DNA of 64,000 nt from Streptomyces sp. NBC_01016 (GTDB lineage Bacteria > Actinomycetota > Actinomycetes > Streptomycetales > Streptomycetaceae): assembly GCF_026341035.1 (NCBI RefSeq), contig NZ_JAPEOQ010000001.1, positions 1,612,001 to 1,676,000 of the forward strand, given 5' to 3'. Below are positions 35,138 to 44,923 of this stretch, in pieces (the first letter of the stretch is position 1; each line of letters starts with the position of its first letter). The translations under genes and the position numbers were made by a program. The notes beneath the pieces were generated by a model. That model was not told the origin of the DNA. It made no database searches and worked only from the letters and a program-made list of their open reading frames with translations.

Positions 35138-36352
35138 TCACCGCACCGCGAGCCGCACCCGCCTCTCCGCCCGCGCGCCCAGCTTCTGCCAGGACCGCCG
35201 GTGGCGGGAGGCGTGGAGGTCGGTGAAGAGGGACTCGTAGCGGGTCACGATCGGCTCCGGGTCGTAGCGGTGCGCGGAGGCGAGCGCCGCCGCGCCCATT
35301 TTGCGGCGGGCCGGCTCGTCCTCGATGAGGTCCATGACCGACTCCGCGAGCGCGCTCGCGTTACCCACGGGCACGAGCCGCCCGTCGACACCGTCCGTGA
35401 TGATCTCGGCGGGACCGAGCGGCGCGTCCGTGGACACGACGGGTACGCCGCAGCGCATCGCCTCGACCAGCGTCATCCCGAAGGACTCCGCGTCCGAGGC
35501 GCTCACCACGATCGACGCCCGCGCGAACTCCGGCTCGATCGGCGACACCGTCCCCATGAGGTGGGCCCGGCCGCGCAGCCCGAGCTCGTCAACGAGGGCC
35601 CGCAGACGGGGTTCCTGCCGGCCGCCGCCGTAGATCCGCAGCTCCCAGTCCGGATGCTTCGCCGACACCGCGGTGAAGGCCTCCAGGAGCAGGTCGTATC
35701 GCTTGCCGCGGGCGAGCCGGCCCGCCGCGGCGATGATCTTCGAGCTGCCGTCCGAGGGCGGCACGGCGGCCGGCGGCACGATGTTCGGCACGCAGAGGAT
35801 CCGCACGCCGGGCAGCCGCATCCTGGCCCGGTACACCTCCGCGTCCTCCTCCGTGACCGTGACCAGGGCGTCCAGCGCCTGGTAGCGCCGGGCGACGGTC
35901 TCGAGCAGCTTGCCGCTGTGCGCGTCGTGCCGCAGGTGTTCCTGCGCGATCCGCAGCGCCCGCTTCGGCCCCCACTGGGCGAGGTAGACGTTGAGCCCGG
36001 GCCGCGTCCCGATGACGACGTCGGCCTCGCACCGCTCCTCCAGGTAGGCGCGTACGCGAACGTCGTGCAGGAGCGAATACTGCTTGTACCGCTTGTCGGT
36101 CGCGGGGTAGTCCCGGGACGGCTCGTCGTACGCGGGGTCGCGGGTGTCGGACGTCTCCGCTCGGATGTCCACCAGCGGTACGAGGGTGATCCGCGGGTCG
36201 ACCGGGAAGCGTGGGGTCTCCCGGTGCCGGGAGAGCGACACGATCTCCACCTCGTGGCCGCCGTGCTCGATGAGCGCGGTGGCGAGGTTGAGCGTGGTGC
36301 GCGCCGTGCCGCCGACGGCGTACACGTTGTGCAGCAGGAACGCGATCTTCAT
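35138..36352 (-). CDS. Glycosyltransferase family 4 protein
   Basis: 404 residues. GT-B fold: N-terminal MKIAFLLHNVYAVGGTARTTLNLATAL (donor/acceptor loop), middle VTVTEEDAEVYRARM, C-terminal IIAAAGRLARGKRYDLLLEAFTAV and the sugar-nucleotide motif FARASIVVSASDAESFGMTLVEAMRCGVPVVSTDAPLGPAEII (EX7E-like). Retaining glycosyl transfer from a nucleotide sugar, probably to a cell-surface polymer. The basic C-terminus may associate with membrane. Divergent from the F420-type oxidoreductase. Confidence 0.92.
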   Translation of the reverse strand: MKIAFLLHNVYAVGGTARTTLNLATALIEHGGHEVEIVSLSRHRETPRFPVDPRITLVPLVDIRAETSDTRDPAYDEPSRDYPATDKRYKQYSLLHDVRVRAYLEERCEADVVIGTRPGLNVYLAQWGPKRALRIAQEHLRHDAHSGKLLETVARRYQALDALVTVTEEDAEVYRARMRLPGVRILCVPNIVPPAAVPPSDGSSKIIAAAGRLARGKRYDLLLEAFTAVSAKHPDWELRIYGGGRQEPRLRALVDELGLRGRAHLMGTVSPIEPEFARASIVVSASDAESFGMTLVEAMRCGVPVVSTDAPLGPAEIITDGVDGRLVPVGNASALAESVMDLIEDEPARRKMGAAALASAHRYDPEPIVTRYESLFTDLHASRHRRSWQKLGARAERRVRLAVR

Positions 36353-36559
36353 GTGCCCATGCCTTCCCCGGAAGGCGTGCGCCGCGGATGGGAGCCGGTG
36401 AAGAAGCCCTTCGGCGGACCACCGAACAGGCGACCCTCCGACGCCCCGGCGCTGGCCGTGCTGCCCACCATGCCGCCCGCCGTGCCGCCCGCGCGCCACC
36501 CGCCGGGGAGGACCCGTGGCGCTCTGTCGGGCGGGCGTCCTGGCCGACATCATGGCGTC

Positions 36560-37426
36560 ATGCGCTTCTCGGTCAACATTCCGAACTTTGGTGACTTCGC
36601 CGACGCCCACACCGTCGCCCGCACGGCCGTCGCGGCCGAACAGGCGGGCTGGGACGGCCTGTTGCTGTGGGACCACGTCGTGCACGACAAGAAGGTGCGG
36701 CGCGGCAAGCCCTTCGGCGACCCCTGGATGCTGCTCACGGCGGCGGCCCTGGCCACGTCCCGGATCAAGGTCGGCACGCTCGTCGCGGCGGTGCCCCGTT
36801 ACCGGCCCGAGCAACTCGCCCGCCAGGTCGCCACGTTGGACGCGCTCAGCGGCGGCCGCGTCGTGTTCGGTGCCGGTCTCGGTGGTCCCGTCGACGACGA
36901 GTACGGCGACTTCGGGGACACCGTCGACCGGATCGTGCACGCCGAACGCCTCGACGAGGGTCTGGACTTGCTCGCCCGGTACTGGTCGGGCGGGACGGTG
37001 GACCACGACGGTGCCCACTTCCGCGTACAGGAGACGCAGCTGTTGCCCGCGACCGCACAGCAGCCCCGCCCGCCCGTCTGGATCGGCGGCTTCTGGCCGG
37101 CCCGCCCGCCGATGCGCCGCGCGGCCCGCTGGGACGGCGCGGCCCCCTTGTTCGCCGACGCCCTGCACGGTGTGCCGCCGCGCCCCGAGCAGTTCGCGGA
37201 CGTCGTCCGTTACGTGAACGAGCACCGGGAGTCCGCCGAGGGGCCCTTCGACTTCGTCGTCGGCGGGCTCACGCCGCCCGGCAAGGCGGCCGCGCTCGAC
37301 GTCATCGGCCCGCTGGCCGACGCGGGCGCCACCTGGTGGGACGAGCGGCAGTTGCAGACGGGCGGGACGATCGACTCGTACGAGGCCGTGCTGCGAAGGA
37401 TCGAGGCGGGTCCGCCGGTGCTGTAG
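36560..37426 (+). CDS. LLM class (F420/FMN-dependent luciferase-like) oxidoreductase
   Basis: 288 residues. MRFSVNIPNFGDFADAHTVARTAVAAEQAGWDGLLLWDHV is the common LLM opening, with IKVGTLVAAVPRYRPEQLARQVATLDALSGGRVVFGAGLG near residue 75. GGTVDHDGAHFRV and PPVWIGGFW complete the TIM barrel. F420 or FMN cofactor cannot be told apart from sequence alone. It is divergent from the glycosyltransferase; the 207-bp gap holds no clear gene. Confidence 0.88.
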   Translation: MRFSVNIPNFGDFADAHTVARTAVAAEQAGWDGLLLWDHVVHDKKVRRGKPFGDPWMLLTAAALATSRIKVGTLVAAVPRYRPEQLARQVATLDALSGGRVVFGAGLGGPVDDEYGDFGDTVDRIVHAERLDEGLDLLARYWSGGTVDHDGAHFRVQETQLLPATAQQPRPPVWIGGFWPARPPMRRAARWDGAAPLFADALHGVPPRPEQFADVVRYVNEHRESAEGPFDFVVGGLTPPGKAAALDVIGPLADAGATWWDERQLQTGGTIDSYEAVLRRIEAGPPVL

Positions 37427-37440
37427 GGGCGGCGGAGGCT

Positions 37441-37500
37441 CAAAGATCCGGCGGCCCAAGGGCCCAAGGATCCGACGGCTCAAAGATCCGAAGACCCAAA
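37441..37500. repeat. Short degenerate tandem repeats
   Basis: Units of CAAAGATCCGRMGGCCCAAR type repeat three to four times between the LLM stop and the next gene's stop; not a clear terminator. Confidence 0.6.
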
Positions 37501-37519
37501 GCCCCGACCGGCGTACTGC

Positions 37520-37957
37520 CTACGGCCACACCAGGCAGTACGCCTGATGCCCCGCATCGTGCAGACGGTGGCTGAAGTCCTGCCACTCGTGCAGCAGTTG
37601 GTACACGTTGAACGCGTCGCGCGGGCCGCCGCGATCGGGGACCGTGGACCAGATGAACGCCGCGGCGCCGACGGACTCCTCGCCGACGCCGCGCAGCGGG
37701 TCGACGACCGTCATGGGGAGCTTGACCACCGCGTAGTCGGGGTGGAGGACGACGAGTTCCAGGGGCGGGACCTTGTGCAGGGGTATGCCCTCTATGCCGG
37801 TGAGGACCATCGCGGCCATCGTCTCCGGCTTGATCTTGGTGAACATGCCGCCCATGCCCAGCTCGTCACCGCCGAGCTCCTCGGGGCGCATGGAGATCGG
37901 GACGCGGGCGGCCGTCGCGCCGTCAGGCGCGCCGAAGTATTTGTACGTCACCCCCAC
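37520..37957 (-). CDS. Conserved protein of unknown function
   Basis: About 145 residues from GTG 37957; GTG 37951 (VTYKYFGAPDG) is equally possible. No family was recognised. Visible features: APDGATAARVPISMRPEELGGDELGMGGMF, a Met/Ile-rich TMAAMVLTGIEGIPLHKVPPLELVVLHPDYAVVKLPMTVVDPL core, and a conserved-looking C-terminus RDAFNVYQLLHEWQDFSHRLHDAGHQAYCLVWP. The longer in-frame extension to 38122 reads as Arg/Gly-rich with RDITA repeats and is probably not translated. It is divergent from hemL. Confidence 0.65.
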   Translation of the reverse strand: MGVTYKYFGAPDGATAARVPISMRPEELGGDELGMGGMFTKIKPETMAAMVLTGIEGIPLHKVPPLELVVLHPDYAVVKLPMTVVDPLRGVGEESVGAAAFIWSTVPDRGGPRDAFNVYQLLHEWQDFSHRLHDAGHQAYCLVWP

Positions 37958-38327
37958 CCGGCCACCATTCCCGATGTCCCCGTCCGTGATGTCTCTGGCC
38001 GTAATGTCCCTGGCCGTGATGTCCCTGGCCTCTTCGCCCTCTTCGCGCCGGTGCTTCCCCCGCCGGGCACGCCGGGGGCCCAGGTCGCCGGTCCCCTCGC
38101 CCAGTCCGCCACCGCGATGCATATCTCCACCCGACTGCTGTTCTCCAGGGCGTGAAGCCCTTTTCTAGGCCGCGCGACCGCCTACGCGCAACCCGATCAT
38201 CGTGTCAGTGACCTCCCCCACGGTCCCCCGCCGAAACGTGTCGGCGCGGTATCGCGCGAGGCAGAGTCTAGAGTCCCCGCGGGTCCACGCGCCGGGGCGC
38301 GCGAGGGTGGGCCGTACGCTGAGAGGT
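37958..38327. other. 370-bp region between the divergent unknown gene and hemL
   Basis: It carries the 15-bp tandem repeats near 38000 and probably the hemL promoter. I saw no convincing additional gene, terminator or RNA. Confidence 0.6.
37976..38030. repeat. 15-bp tandem repeat
   Basis: Three to four units of GTGATGTCCCTGGCC type, upstream of the gene at 37520. They would read RDITA on the minus strand if translated. Confidence 0.8.
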
Positions 38328-39653
38328 ATGGCAGAGGCGAACAACACTCCCTATCCCTATGAGGCACCCGCGTCGCAGGGGCTTTTCGACCGTGCGGAAG
38401 CGGTGACGCCCGGTGGCGTGAACTCGCCCGTGCGCGCGTTCCGTGCGGTGGGCGGAACGCCCCGGTTCATGGTGTCCGGTAACGGTCCGTATCTCACCGA
38501 TGCCGACGGCCGCGAGTATGTCGACCTCGTGTGCTCGTGGGGGCCGATGATCCTCGGCCATTCCCACCCCGAGGTCATCGCGGCCGTGCAGGAGGCCGTC
38601 TCGCGCGGCACCTCCTTCGGTACGCCGGGCGCGGGTGAGGTCGAGCTGGCCGAGGAGATCGTCCGGCGGATCGACCCCGTCGAGCAGGTGCGCCTCGTGT
38701 CCTCCGGCACCGAGGCGACCATGTCGGCGATCCGGCTCGCCCGCGGGTTCACCGGGCGCGCCAAGGTCATCAAGTTCGCCGGGTGCTACCACGGTCACGT
38801 CGACGCGCTGCTCGCCGCCGCCGGTTCCGGCGTCGCCACGCTGGGCCTGCCGGACACCCCGGGTGTCACGGGCGCGCAGGCCGGCGACACGATCGTGCTG
38901 CCGTACAACGACATCGAGGCCGTGCGTGCCGCGTTCGCCGCGCACCCCGGCGAGATCGCCTGCGTGATCACGGAGGCCTCGCCCGGCAACATGGGCGTCG
39001 TGCCGCCGAAGGCGGGCTTCAACCAGGGGCTCAAGGACGTGTGCGCCGAGAACGGCGCGCTGTACGTCTCCGACGAGGTGATGACCGGCTTCCGTACGTC
39101 GAAGGCCGGCTGGTTCGGCGTCGATGGCGTCGTGCCCGACCTGCTGACGTTCGGCAAGGTCATGGGTGGTGGCTTCCCGGCCGCCGCGTTCGGTGGCCGC
39201 GCCGATGTCATGGCGCACCTCGCCCCGGCCGGTCCCGTCTACCAGGCGGGCACGCTGTCCGGTAACCCCGTCGCCACCGCCGCCGGTGTCGCCCAGCTGC
39301 GGCTGCTCGACGACGCCGCGTACGACAAGGTGAACGCGACCAGTGAGCAGCTGCGCGGCCTGGTGAGCGAGGCGCTCACCAAGGAGGGCGTCGCGCACCG
39401 CGTGCAGAACGCCACGAACATGTTCACCGTGTTCTTCACGGAGAACGAGGTGACGAACTACGAGGACGCGAAGGGGCAGGACGCCTTCCGCTTCGGCCCG
39501 TTCTTCCACTCGATGCTGGAGCAGGGCGTGTACCTTCCGCCGTCGGCCTTCGAGTCCTGGTTCGTCTCGACGGCCCACGACGAGCGGGCGATCGAGCGCA
39601 TCGCGGCCGCGCTGCCCGCCGCCGCCCGCGCCGCCGCCGAGGCCACCGCATGA
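38328..39653 (+). CDS. hemL: Glutamate-1-semialdehyde 2,1-aminomutase
   Basis: 441 residues, typical length. [57 protein letters not shown] and the PLP-Lys motif [19 protein letters not shown] are diagnostic of GSAM. It converts GSA to 5-aminolevulinate for heme and cobalamin synthesis. ATG 38328 is chosen; the upstream in-frame extension is not conserved. It is followed immediately (ATGA overlap) by a histidine phosphatase. Confidence 0.97.
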   Translation: MAEANNTPYPYEAPASQGLFDRAEAVTPGGVNSPVRAFRAVGGTPRFMVSGNGPYLTDADGREYVDLVCSWGPMILGHSHPEVIAAVQEAVSRGTSFGTPGAGEVELAEEIVRRIDPVEQVRLVSSGTEATMSAIRLARGFTGRAKVIKFAGCYHGHVDALLAAAGSGVATLGLPDTPGVTGAQAGDTIVLPYNDIEAVRAAFAAHPGEIACVITEASPGNMGVVPPKAGFNQGLKDVCAENGALYVSDEVMTGFRTSKAGWFGVDGVVPDLLTFGKVMGGGFPAAAFGGRADVMAHLAPAGPVYQAGTLSGNPVATAAGVAQLRLLDDAAYDKVNATSEQLRGLVSEALTKEGVAHRVQNATNMFTVFFTENEVTNYEDAKGQDAFRFGPFFHSMLEQGVYLPPSAFESWFVSTAHDERAIERIAAALPAAARAAAEATA

Positions 39654-40342
39654 GCGCCCCGAAGTCGGGCGACGACATCACCGTCGTCCACGTGATGCGC
39701 CACGGCGAGGTGCACAACCCGGAGGGGATCCTGTACGGGCGCCTCCCCGACTACCACCTCTCCGAGCTCGGCCGGCGGATGGCCGACCGGGTCGCCGAGC
39801 ACCTCACCTCGCGCGACATCACGCACGTCGTGGCGTCCCCGCTGGACCGGGCGCAGGAGACGGCGACGCCGATCGCGAAGTCGCACGGCCTCGACCTGGA
39901 CAGCGACGAGCGGCTCATCGAGGCGGGCAACGTCTTCCAGGGCAAGACCTTCGGCGTCGGCGACGGCGCGCTGAAGAACCCGGACAACTGGAAGCACCTG
40001 GTCAACCCGTTCAAGCCGTCCTGGGGCGAGCCGTACATCGACCAGGTCGTGCGGATGATGGGCGCCTTGGACGCCGCGAAGGATGCCGCGCGCGGGCACG
40101 AAGCCGTGTGCGTCAGCCACCAGCTGCCCATCTGGATCGTGCGGAGTTACGTCGAGAAGCGGCGCCTGTGGCACGACCCGCGCAAGCGGCAGTGCACGCT
40201 CGCCTCGCTGACGACGTTCACGTACCAGGGCGACAAGATCGTGTCCGTGGGCTACACCGAGCCCGCCCGCGACCTCGTTCCCGCGCATCTCCTGGCCGGC
40301 GCGAAGCCGGTGAAGGGGAAGGACAAGGCCTTCGGGGCCTGA
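39650..40342 (+). CDS. Histidine phosphatase family protein
   Basis: 230 residues. The RHG motif is [34 protein letters not shown], with the second Arg/His in [13 protein letters not shown] and [11 protein letters not shown]. Phosphoglycerate-mutase-like phosphatase, substrate unknown. It overlaps hemL by 4 bp. It precedes the deacetylase-like lipoprotein and cytochrome c biogenesis genes, but a terminator follows it, so those may be a separate transcript. Confidence 0.9.
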   Translation: MSAPKSGDDITVVHVMRHGEVHNPEGILYGRLPDYHLSELGRRMADRVAEHLTSRDITHVVASPLDRAQETATPIAKSHGLDLDSDERLIEAGNVFQGKTFGVGDGALKNPDNWKHLVNPFKPSWGEPYIDQVVRMMGALDAAKDAARGHEAVCVSHQLPIWIVRSYVEKRRLWHDPRKRQCTLASLTTFTYQGDKIVSVGYTEPARDLVPAHLLAGAKPVKGKDKAFGA

Positions 40343-40359
40343 TCCCGGGCAACGACCAC

Positions 40360-40394
40360 GCGAAGGGCCGCCGTCAACCCGGCGGCCTTTCGCG
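40360..40394. terminator. Stem-loop terminator after histidine phosphatase
   Basis: GCGAAGGGCCGCCG pairs with CGGCGGCCTTTCGC, one mismatch, with a short loop. Strong GC stem. Confidence 0.85.
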
Positions 40395-40507
40395 TACCCC
40401 TTCAAATCACCGCAAAACAGGACCGTTTACCGGAACCCGCGTGTTCCTCATGCCCTCTTCCGGGGCGCCCCTGTGAATGGGGCAGCGTGAGGAATGGGGA
40501 CGACGGA

Positions 40508-41746
40508 ATGCGGGACGTGAGTCGCAGGGGACTGCTCGGACTCGGTGCGGGCGCGGCGAGCGGGGCGCTGCTCGCCGGATGCGGTACGGGCGGTGCCCCG
40601 ACGGTCACTTCACCGGGGCACGGCAGGCCGGGGCCGCAGGGGCGGACGCCCGACCGGCCCATCGGCGACGGCTCGACGGCGTACACCGGAAGGCAGCCGC
40701 GGCAGCCCGGCAGGCCCGAGCGGCTCGAACCCGGCCAGAAGCCACCGCAGTTCGTGGTCTTCTCCTGGGACGGCGCGGGCGAGGTGGGCAACGGGCTCTT
40801 CCCGCGCTTCCTGAAGCTCGCCGAGGACCACGGCGCGCACATGACCTTCTTCCTCTCGGGCCTGTATCTGCTGCCCGAGTCGAAGAAGCGGCTCTACCGT
40901 CCGCCGAACAATCCCGTCGGCGCCTCCGACATCGGCTATCTGACCGACGCCCACATCAAGGAGACCCTGAAGTACGTCCGCCGCGCCTGGCTCGAAGGGC
41001 ACGAGATCGGCACGCACTTCAACGGGCACTTCTGCGCGGGATCCGGCTCCGTCGCCAACTGGACGCCCGCGCAGTGGCGCGACGAGATCGACCAGGCGAC
41101 GTCCTTCGTAAAGAAGTGGCGTACGAACACGGGCTGGAAGGACCTGCCCGCGCTGCCCTTCGACTACGACAAGGAACTCGTCGGCGGCCGCACGCCCTGT
41201 CTGCTCGGTCAGAACAGCCTGCTGCCCACCGCCCGCGAACTCGGCTGGCGCTACGACGCGTCCTCGCCCGGTGGCGTCCAGCGCTGGCCGCACAAGCGGC
41301 TCGGGATCTGGGACCTGCCGCTGCAGGCCGTCCCGTTCCCCGGCCGGAGCTTCGAGGTCCTGTCGATGGACTACAACATGCTGGCCAACCAGTCCCTCAA
41401 CTCCACGCGGGCGCCCGCCGCCAACTACCCGGGCTGGCGCAAGCAGTCCGCACAGGCGTACATCCAGGGATTCAAGCGGGCATACGAGACGAACCGGGCG
41501 CCGTTCTTCATCGGCAACCACTTCGAGGAGTGGAACGGCGGCATCTACATGGACGCCGTCGAGGACGCGCTGAAGCACATCGCGGCCACCGCCGAGACCC
41601 ACCGTGACGTGCGGCTCGTCTCCTTCCGGCAGTTCGTCGACTGGCTCGACGCGCAGGACCCGGAAACGCTGGCGAAGCTGCGTACGCTCGATGTGGGACA
41701 GCAGCCGTCCGAAGGCTGGCGCAAGTTCCTCGCAAACCCCTCCTGA
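40508..41746 (+). CDS. Tat-type lipoprotein with polysaccharide deacetylase-like domain
   Basis: 412 residues from ATG 40508. SRRGLLGLGAGAASGALLAGC combines a twin-Arg motif with a lipobox (LAGC, Cys about 26). The mature part has PPQFVVFSWDGAGEVGNGLFPRFLKLAEDHGAHMTFFLSGLYLL and GHEIGTHFNGHFC, a NodB-like start (Asp-Gly and a His-rich metal block), and YETNRAPFFIGNHFEEWNGG. Probably acts on cell-wall or capsular sugars outside the membrane. Alternative GTG start at 40487. Confidence 0.83.
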   Translation: MRDVSRRGLLGLGAGAASGALLAGCGTGGAPTVTSPGHGRPGPQGRTPDRPIGDGSTAYTGRQPRQPGRPERLEPGQKPPQFVVFSWDGAGEVGNGLFPRFLKLAEDHGAHMTFFLSGLYLLPESKKRLYRPPNNPVGASDIGYLTDAHIKETLKYVRRAWLEGHEIGTHFNGHFCAGSGSVANWTPAQWRDEIDQATSFVKKWRTNTGWKDLPALPFDYDKELVGGRTPCLLGQNSLLPTARELGWRYDASSPGGVQRWPHKRLGIWDLPLQAVPFPGRSFEVLSMDYNMLANQSLNSTRAPAANYPGWRKQSAQAYIQGFKRAYETNRAPFFIGNHFEEWNGGIYMDAVEDALKHIAATAETHRDVRLVSFRQFVDWLDAQDPETLAKLRTLDVGQQPSEGWRKFLANPS

Positions 41747-41812
41747 AGTGGGCTTTTCCCACCGTGAGGGGGGTGCGGAAGATCCCCTAAACAGACATGC
41801 GAAACTTTTCAC

Positions 41813-42433
41813 ATGAGTGCCGCCTCCCGCACCCCCCGCACCACCGCGACGAAGCGCCGCGCCGCCCAGCTGACCGTAGGAGCCGCCGTGGCGGCCCTCG
41901 CGCTGACGGCCTGCGGCTCCGGCGGTACGTCGGGCGGCGGCAACAACACCAACTTCGTCACCGGGTCCGGCGGCATCGCCACGGTCAAGAAGGGCGAGCG
42001 CCACAACGCCCCCTCCCTGACCGGCAAGGACCTCGAGGGCAAGCAGCTCGACATGTCCGACTACAAGGGCAAGGTCGTCGTCCTCAACGTCTGGGGCTCC
42101 TGGTGCCCGCCGTGTCGCGCCGAGGCGCCGAACTTCGTGAAGGTCGCCAAGGACACCGATAAGCAGGACGTCCAGTTCCTCGGCATCAACACCCGGGACA
42201 CCAGCACAGGCCCGGCCAAGAAGTTCGAAGAGAACTACGACGTCCCGTACCCGAGCTTCTACGACCCGACGGGCCGGCTCCTTCTCAAGTTCGACAAGGG
42301 CACGCTCAACCCGCAGGCCATCCCCTCGACGATCGTCGTCGACCGCGAGGGAAAGATCGCCGCGCGTTCGCTCAAGCCACTCAGCGAGAAGGCCCTGCGC
42401 AAGATGGTCGCGCCGGTCATCGCGGAGAAGTGA
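41813..42433 (+). CDS. TlpA/ResA-type thiol-disulfide oxidoreductase lipoprotein
   Basis: 206 residues. Lipobox LTAC (Cys about 34) after a membrane-targeting segment. Thioredoxin fold with the active site VLNVWGSWCPPCRAEAPNF (WCPPC) and the cis-Pro in AIPSTIVVDREGK. It reduces the apocytochrome c heme-binding Cys on the outer face, fed by CcdA. It is the first of four genes with very small gaps, an apparent system II operon. Confidence 0.93.
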   Translation: MSAASRTPRTTATKRRAAQLTVGAAVAALALTACGSGGTSGGGNNTNFVTGSGGIATVKKGERHNAPSLTGKDLEGKQLDMSDYKGKVVVLNVWGSWCPPCRAEAPNFVKVAKDTDKQDVQFLGINTRDTSTGPAKKFEENYDVPYPSFYDPTGRLLLKFDKGTLNPQAIPSTIVVDREGKIAARSLKPLSEKALRKMVAPVIAEK

Positions 42434-42439
42434 GCGAAG

Positions 42440-43204
42440 GTGAGCTCCTCCCTCGTCACACTCGCCGTCGGTGACACCGTCACCGACGGTGCGCTCCTCC
42501 TGGCCGTCCCCGTGGCTCTGCTCGGCGGCCTGGTCTCCTTCTTCTCCCCGTGCGTGCTGCCCCTCGTACCCGGCTATCTGTCGTACGTGACCGGCATCAC
42601 CGGCACCGATCTGATGGAGCAGCGGCGGGGCCGGATGGCGGCGGGCGCGAGCCTGTTCGTCCTCGGGTTCACCGCCGTCTTCGTCTCCGGCGGCGCCCTG
42701 TTCGGCTTCTTCGGCCAGACGCTCCAGGAGTACCAAGGGGTGCTGAGCAAGGTGCTCGGCGGCCTCATGATCGCCATGGGGATCTTCTTCATGGGCTTCA
42801 TGCCCTGGATGACGCAGCGGGAGTTCCGCTTCCACAAGAAGCCCGCCGCCGGTCTGGCCGGAGCCCCGGTCCTCGGCGCGCTGTTCGGCATCGGCTGGAC
42901 CCCCTGCATCGGCCCGACCCTCGCCTCCGTGATCGGCCTCTCCTCGGTGCAGAGCACCGCCGGCCGCGGGGCCATACTGACCATCGCGTACTGCCTCGGC
43001 CTCGGCGTGCCCTTCGTGCTCGCCGCGATCGCCTTCCGCAAGGCGCTCGGCGCGTTCGGCTGGGTCAAGCAGCACTACACGTGGGTGATGCGCATCGGCG
43101 GCATCATGATGATCCTGACCGGAGTTCTGCTGCTCACGGGTGCGTGGGACGCGCTCGTGGGGCAGATGCGGACCTGGTCCACCGGCTTCCAGGTGGGAAT
43201 CTGA
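42440..43204 (+). CDS. ccdA: CcdA/DsbD-family cytochrome c biogenesis membrane protein
   Basis: 254 residues from GTG 42440. Six hydrophobic segments; FFSPCVLPLVPGYLSYVTGITG holds the first redox Cys, and GIGWTPCIGPTLASVIGL the second. It carries electrons from cytoplasmic thioredoxin to ResA-like proteins. Positioned 6 bp after the tlpA gene and 4 bp before resB. Confidence 0.93.
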   Translation: MSSSLVTLAVGDTVTDGALLLAVPVALLGGLVSFFSPCVLPLVPGYLSYVTGITGTDLMEQRRGRMAAGASLFVLGFTAVFVSGGALFGFFGQTLQEYQGVLSKVLGGLMIAMGIFFMGFMPWMTQREFRFHKKPAAGLAGAPVLGALFGIGWTPCIGPTLASVIGLSSVQSTAGRGAILTIAYCLGLGVPFVLAAIAFRKALGAFGWVKQHYTWVMRIGGIMMILTGVLLLTGAWDALVGQMRTWSTGFQVGI

Positions 43205-43207
43205 TCC

Positions 43208-44923
43208 ATGAGCAACACGACCGACGACGTGCAGACCGGTGGCGATCCCACTGAGCTCGAAGCCGCGTCCCAGCTGAGCACGGCCCCCCAGGAGGACCGT
43301 TCGCCCAACCTGCCCCGGCTCGGAGTCATCGGCTGGGTCCGCTGGTTCTGGCGGCAGCTCACCTCGATGCGGGTCGCCCTGATCCTGCTGTTCCTGCTCT
43401 CCCTCGGCGCCATCCCCGGCTCGCTGATCCCGCAGCAGGGCACGGACCCGACCAAGGTCGACACCTTCCGCAAGGCACACGACACGCTCGCGTCGATCTA
43501 CGACAAGATCGGCTTCTTCCACGTCTACAGCTCGGTGTGGTTCTCCGCGATCTACCTGCTGCTGTTCATCTCGCTCATCGGCTGCATCGTGCCGCGCACC
43601 TGGCAGTTCGTCGGGCAGCTGCGCGGCCGCCCGCCGGGCGCTCCCAAGCGGCTCACCCGGCTGCCCGCGTACGCGACGTGGCGCACCGAGGCGGAGCCCG
43701 AGCAGGTGCGCACCGCCGCCCTCGCGATGATGAAGAAGCGCCGCTACCGCGCGCACGTCGCAGGGACCGCGGTCGCGGCCGAGAAGGGCTATCTGCGCGA
43801 GGTCGGCAACCTCGCCTTCCACATCGCGCTGATCGTGATGCTGGTCTCCTTCGCCTGGGGCCAGCTGTTCAAGTTCGAGGGCGGCAAGCTCGTCACCGAG
43901 GGCGACGGGTTCGCCAACACGCTCACCCAGTACGACGACTTCAAGTCCGGCAACCTCTTCGACAGCGACAACGACCTGTCGCCGTTCAGCTTCACCCTCG
44001 ACAAGTTCACGGCCACGTACGAGCGCACGGGCCCCGAGAAGGGCACCCCGCGCACGTTCCGCGCGAACGTCAGCTACACCGAGGGCTCGGGCGACAAGAC
44101 GAAGCAGACCAAGATCGAGTCCAACCACCCGCTGGACATCGACGGCACCAAGATCTTCCTCAACGGGCACGGCTACGCGGTCCCCATCACGGTCCGCGAC
44201 GGCAAGGGCAAGGTCGTCTCGAAGCAGACCGTGCCGATGCTGCCGATCGACTCCAACATCTCCTCGCAGGGCGCCATCAAGGTGATGGACGGCTACAAGA
44301 ACGCGAAGGGCAAGAAGGAACAGCTGGGCTTCGCCGCCTGGTTCGTGCCGACGTTCGCGGGCGCGGGCAAGGGCACGATGCTCTCCCAGTTCCCCGCGCT
44401 CGACTATCCCGTCCTCGCGCTGAACGCGACGCACGGCGACCTCGGCGTCGACGCCGGCCTTCCGCAGAACGTGTACCAGCTGGACACCTCGCACATGAAG
44501 GCCTTCAAGGACTCCAAGGGCAAGGCGCTCAAGCAGCGGCTGCTGCCCGGCGAGACGATGAAGCTGCCCAACGGGGCGGGCTCCATCACGTTCGACAAGG
44601 ACATCAAGGAATGGGTCACCTTCCAGATCTCCCACCAGCCCGGTGACACCTGGGCACTGGGCGGCGCCATCGCCGCGATCTTCGGTCTGGCCGGCTCCCT
44701 GTTCATCCAGCGCCGCCGCGTCTGGGTGCGCGCCGTCGAGGGCCCCGACGGGGTGACCGTCGTCGAGATGGCGGGCCTCGGCCGCAGCGAGTCCGCGAAG
44801 CTGCCGGAGGAGCTCGGCTCCTTGGTCGAGCAGCTGCACAGCAAGGCGCCGAGCGCGCCCGAACCCACTGAAACCTCCGCATCAACCACCGCTGTTCCTG
44901 CCGCCGAAGGGGCTGAGAAGTGA
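43208..44923 (+). CDS. resB: Cytochrome c biogenesis protein ResB (Ccs1)
   Basis: 571 residues. N-terminal membrane helices (MRVALILLFLLSLGAIPGSLIPQ, YSSVWFSAIYLLLFISLIGCIVPRTW, NLAFHIALIVMLVSFAWG), a large extracytoplasmic beta-rich domain, and a final helix WALGGAIAAIFGLAGSLFIQRRRVW. ResB and CcsB together transport and attach heme. The stop overlaps the ccsB start. Confidence 0.95.
   Translation: MSNTTDDVQTGGDPTELEAASQLSTAPQEDRSPNLPRLGVIGWVRWFWRQLTSMRVALILLFLLSLGAIPGSLIPQQGTDPTKVDTFRKAHDTLASIYDKIGFFHVYSSVWFSAIYLLLFISLIGCIVPRTWQFVGQLRGRPPGAPKRLTRLPAYATWRTEAEPEQVRTAALAMMKKRRYRAHVAGTAVAAEKGYLREVGNLAFHIALIVMLVSFAWGQLFKFEGGKLVTEGDGFANTLTQYDDFKSGNLFDSDNDLSPFSFTLDKFTATYERTGPEKGTPRTFRANVSYTEGSGDKTKQTKIESNHPLDIDGTKIFLNGHGYAVPITVRDGKGKVVSKQTVPMLPIDSNISSQGAIKVMDGYKNAKGKKEQLGFAAWFVPTFAGAGKGTMLSQFPALDYPVLALNATHGDLGVDAGLPQNVYQLDTSHMKAFKDSKGKALKQRLLPGETMKLPNGAGSITFDKDIKEWVTFQISHQPGDTWALGGAIAAIFGLAGSLFIQRRRVWVRAVEGPDGVTVVEMAGLGRSESAKLPEELGSLVEQLHSKAPSAPEPTETSASTTAVPAAEGAEK

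Noticed and set aside
35138..37483. 781-codon ORF joining glycosyltransferase to an upstream antisense region
   Set aside because: Only the segment from ATG 36352 matches glycosyltransferase; the rest overlaps the LLM oxidoreductase gene on the other strand.
37957..38122. N-terminal extension of the unknown protein with RDITA repeats
   Set aside because: Arg/Gly-rich, repeat-derived and without a ribosome site; kept only as a repeat and an open question.
40610..44839. 1409-codon minus-strand ORF across the cytochrome c biogenesis genes
   Set aside because: An antisense shadow caused by GC3 bias. The plus strand carries lipoprotein, TlpA, CcdA and ResB genes with recognisable motifs.
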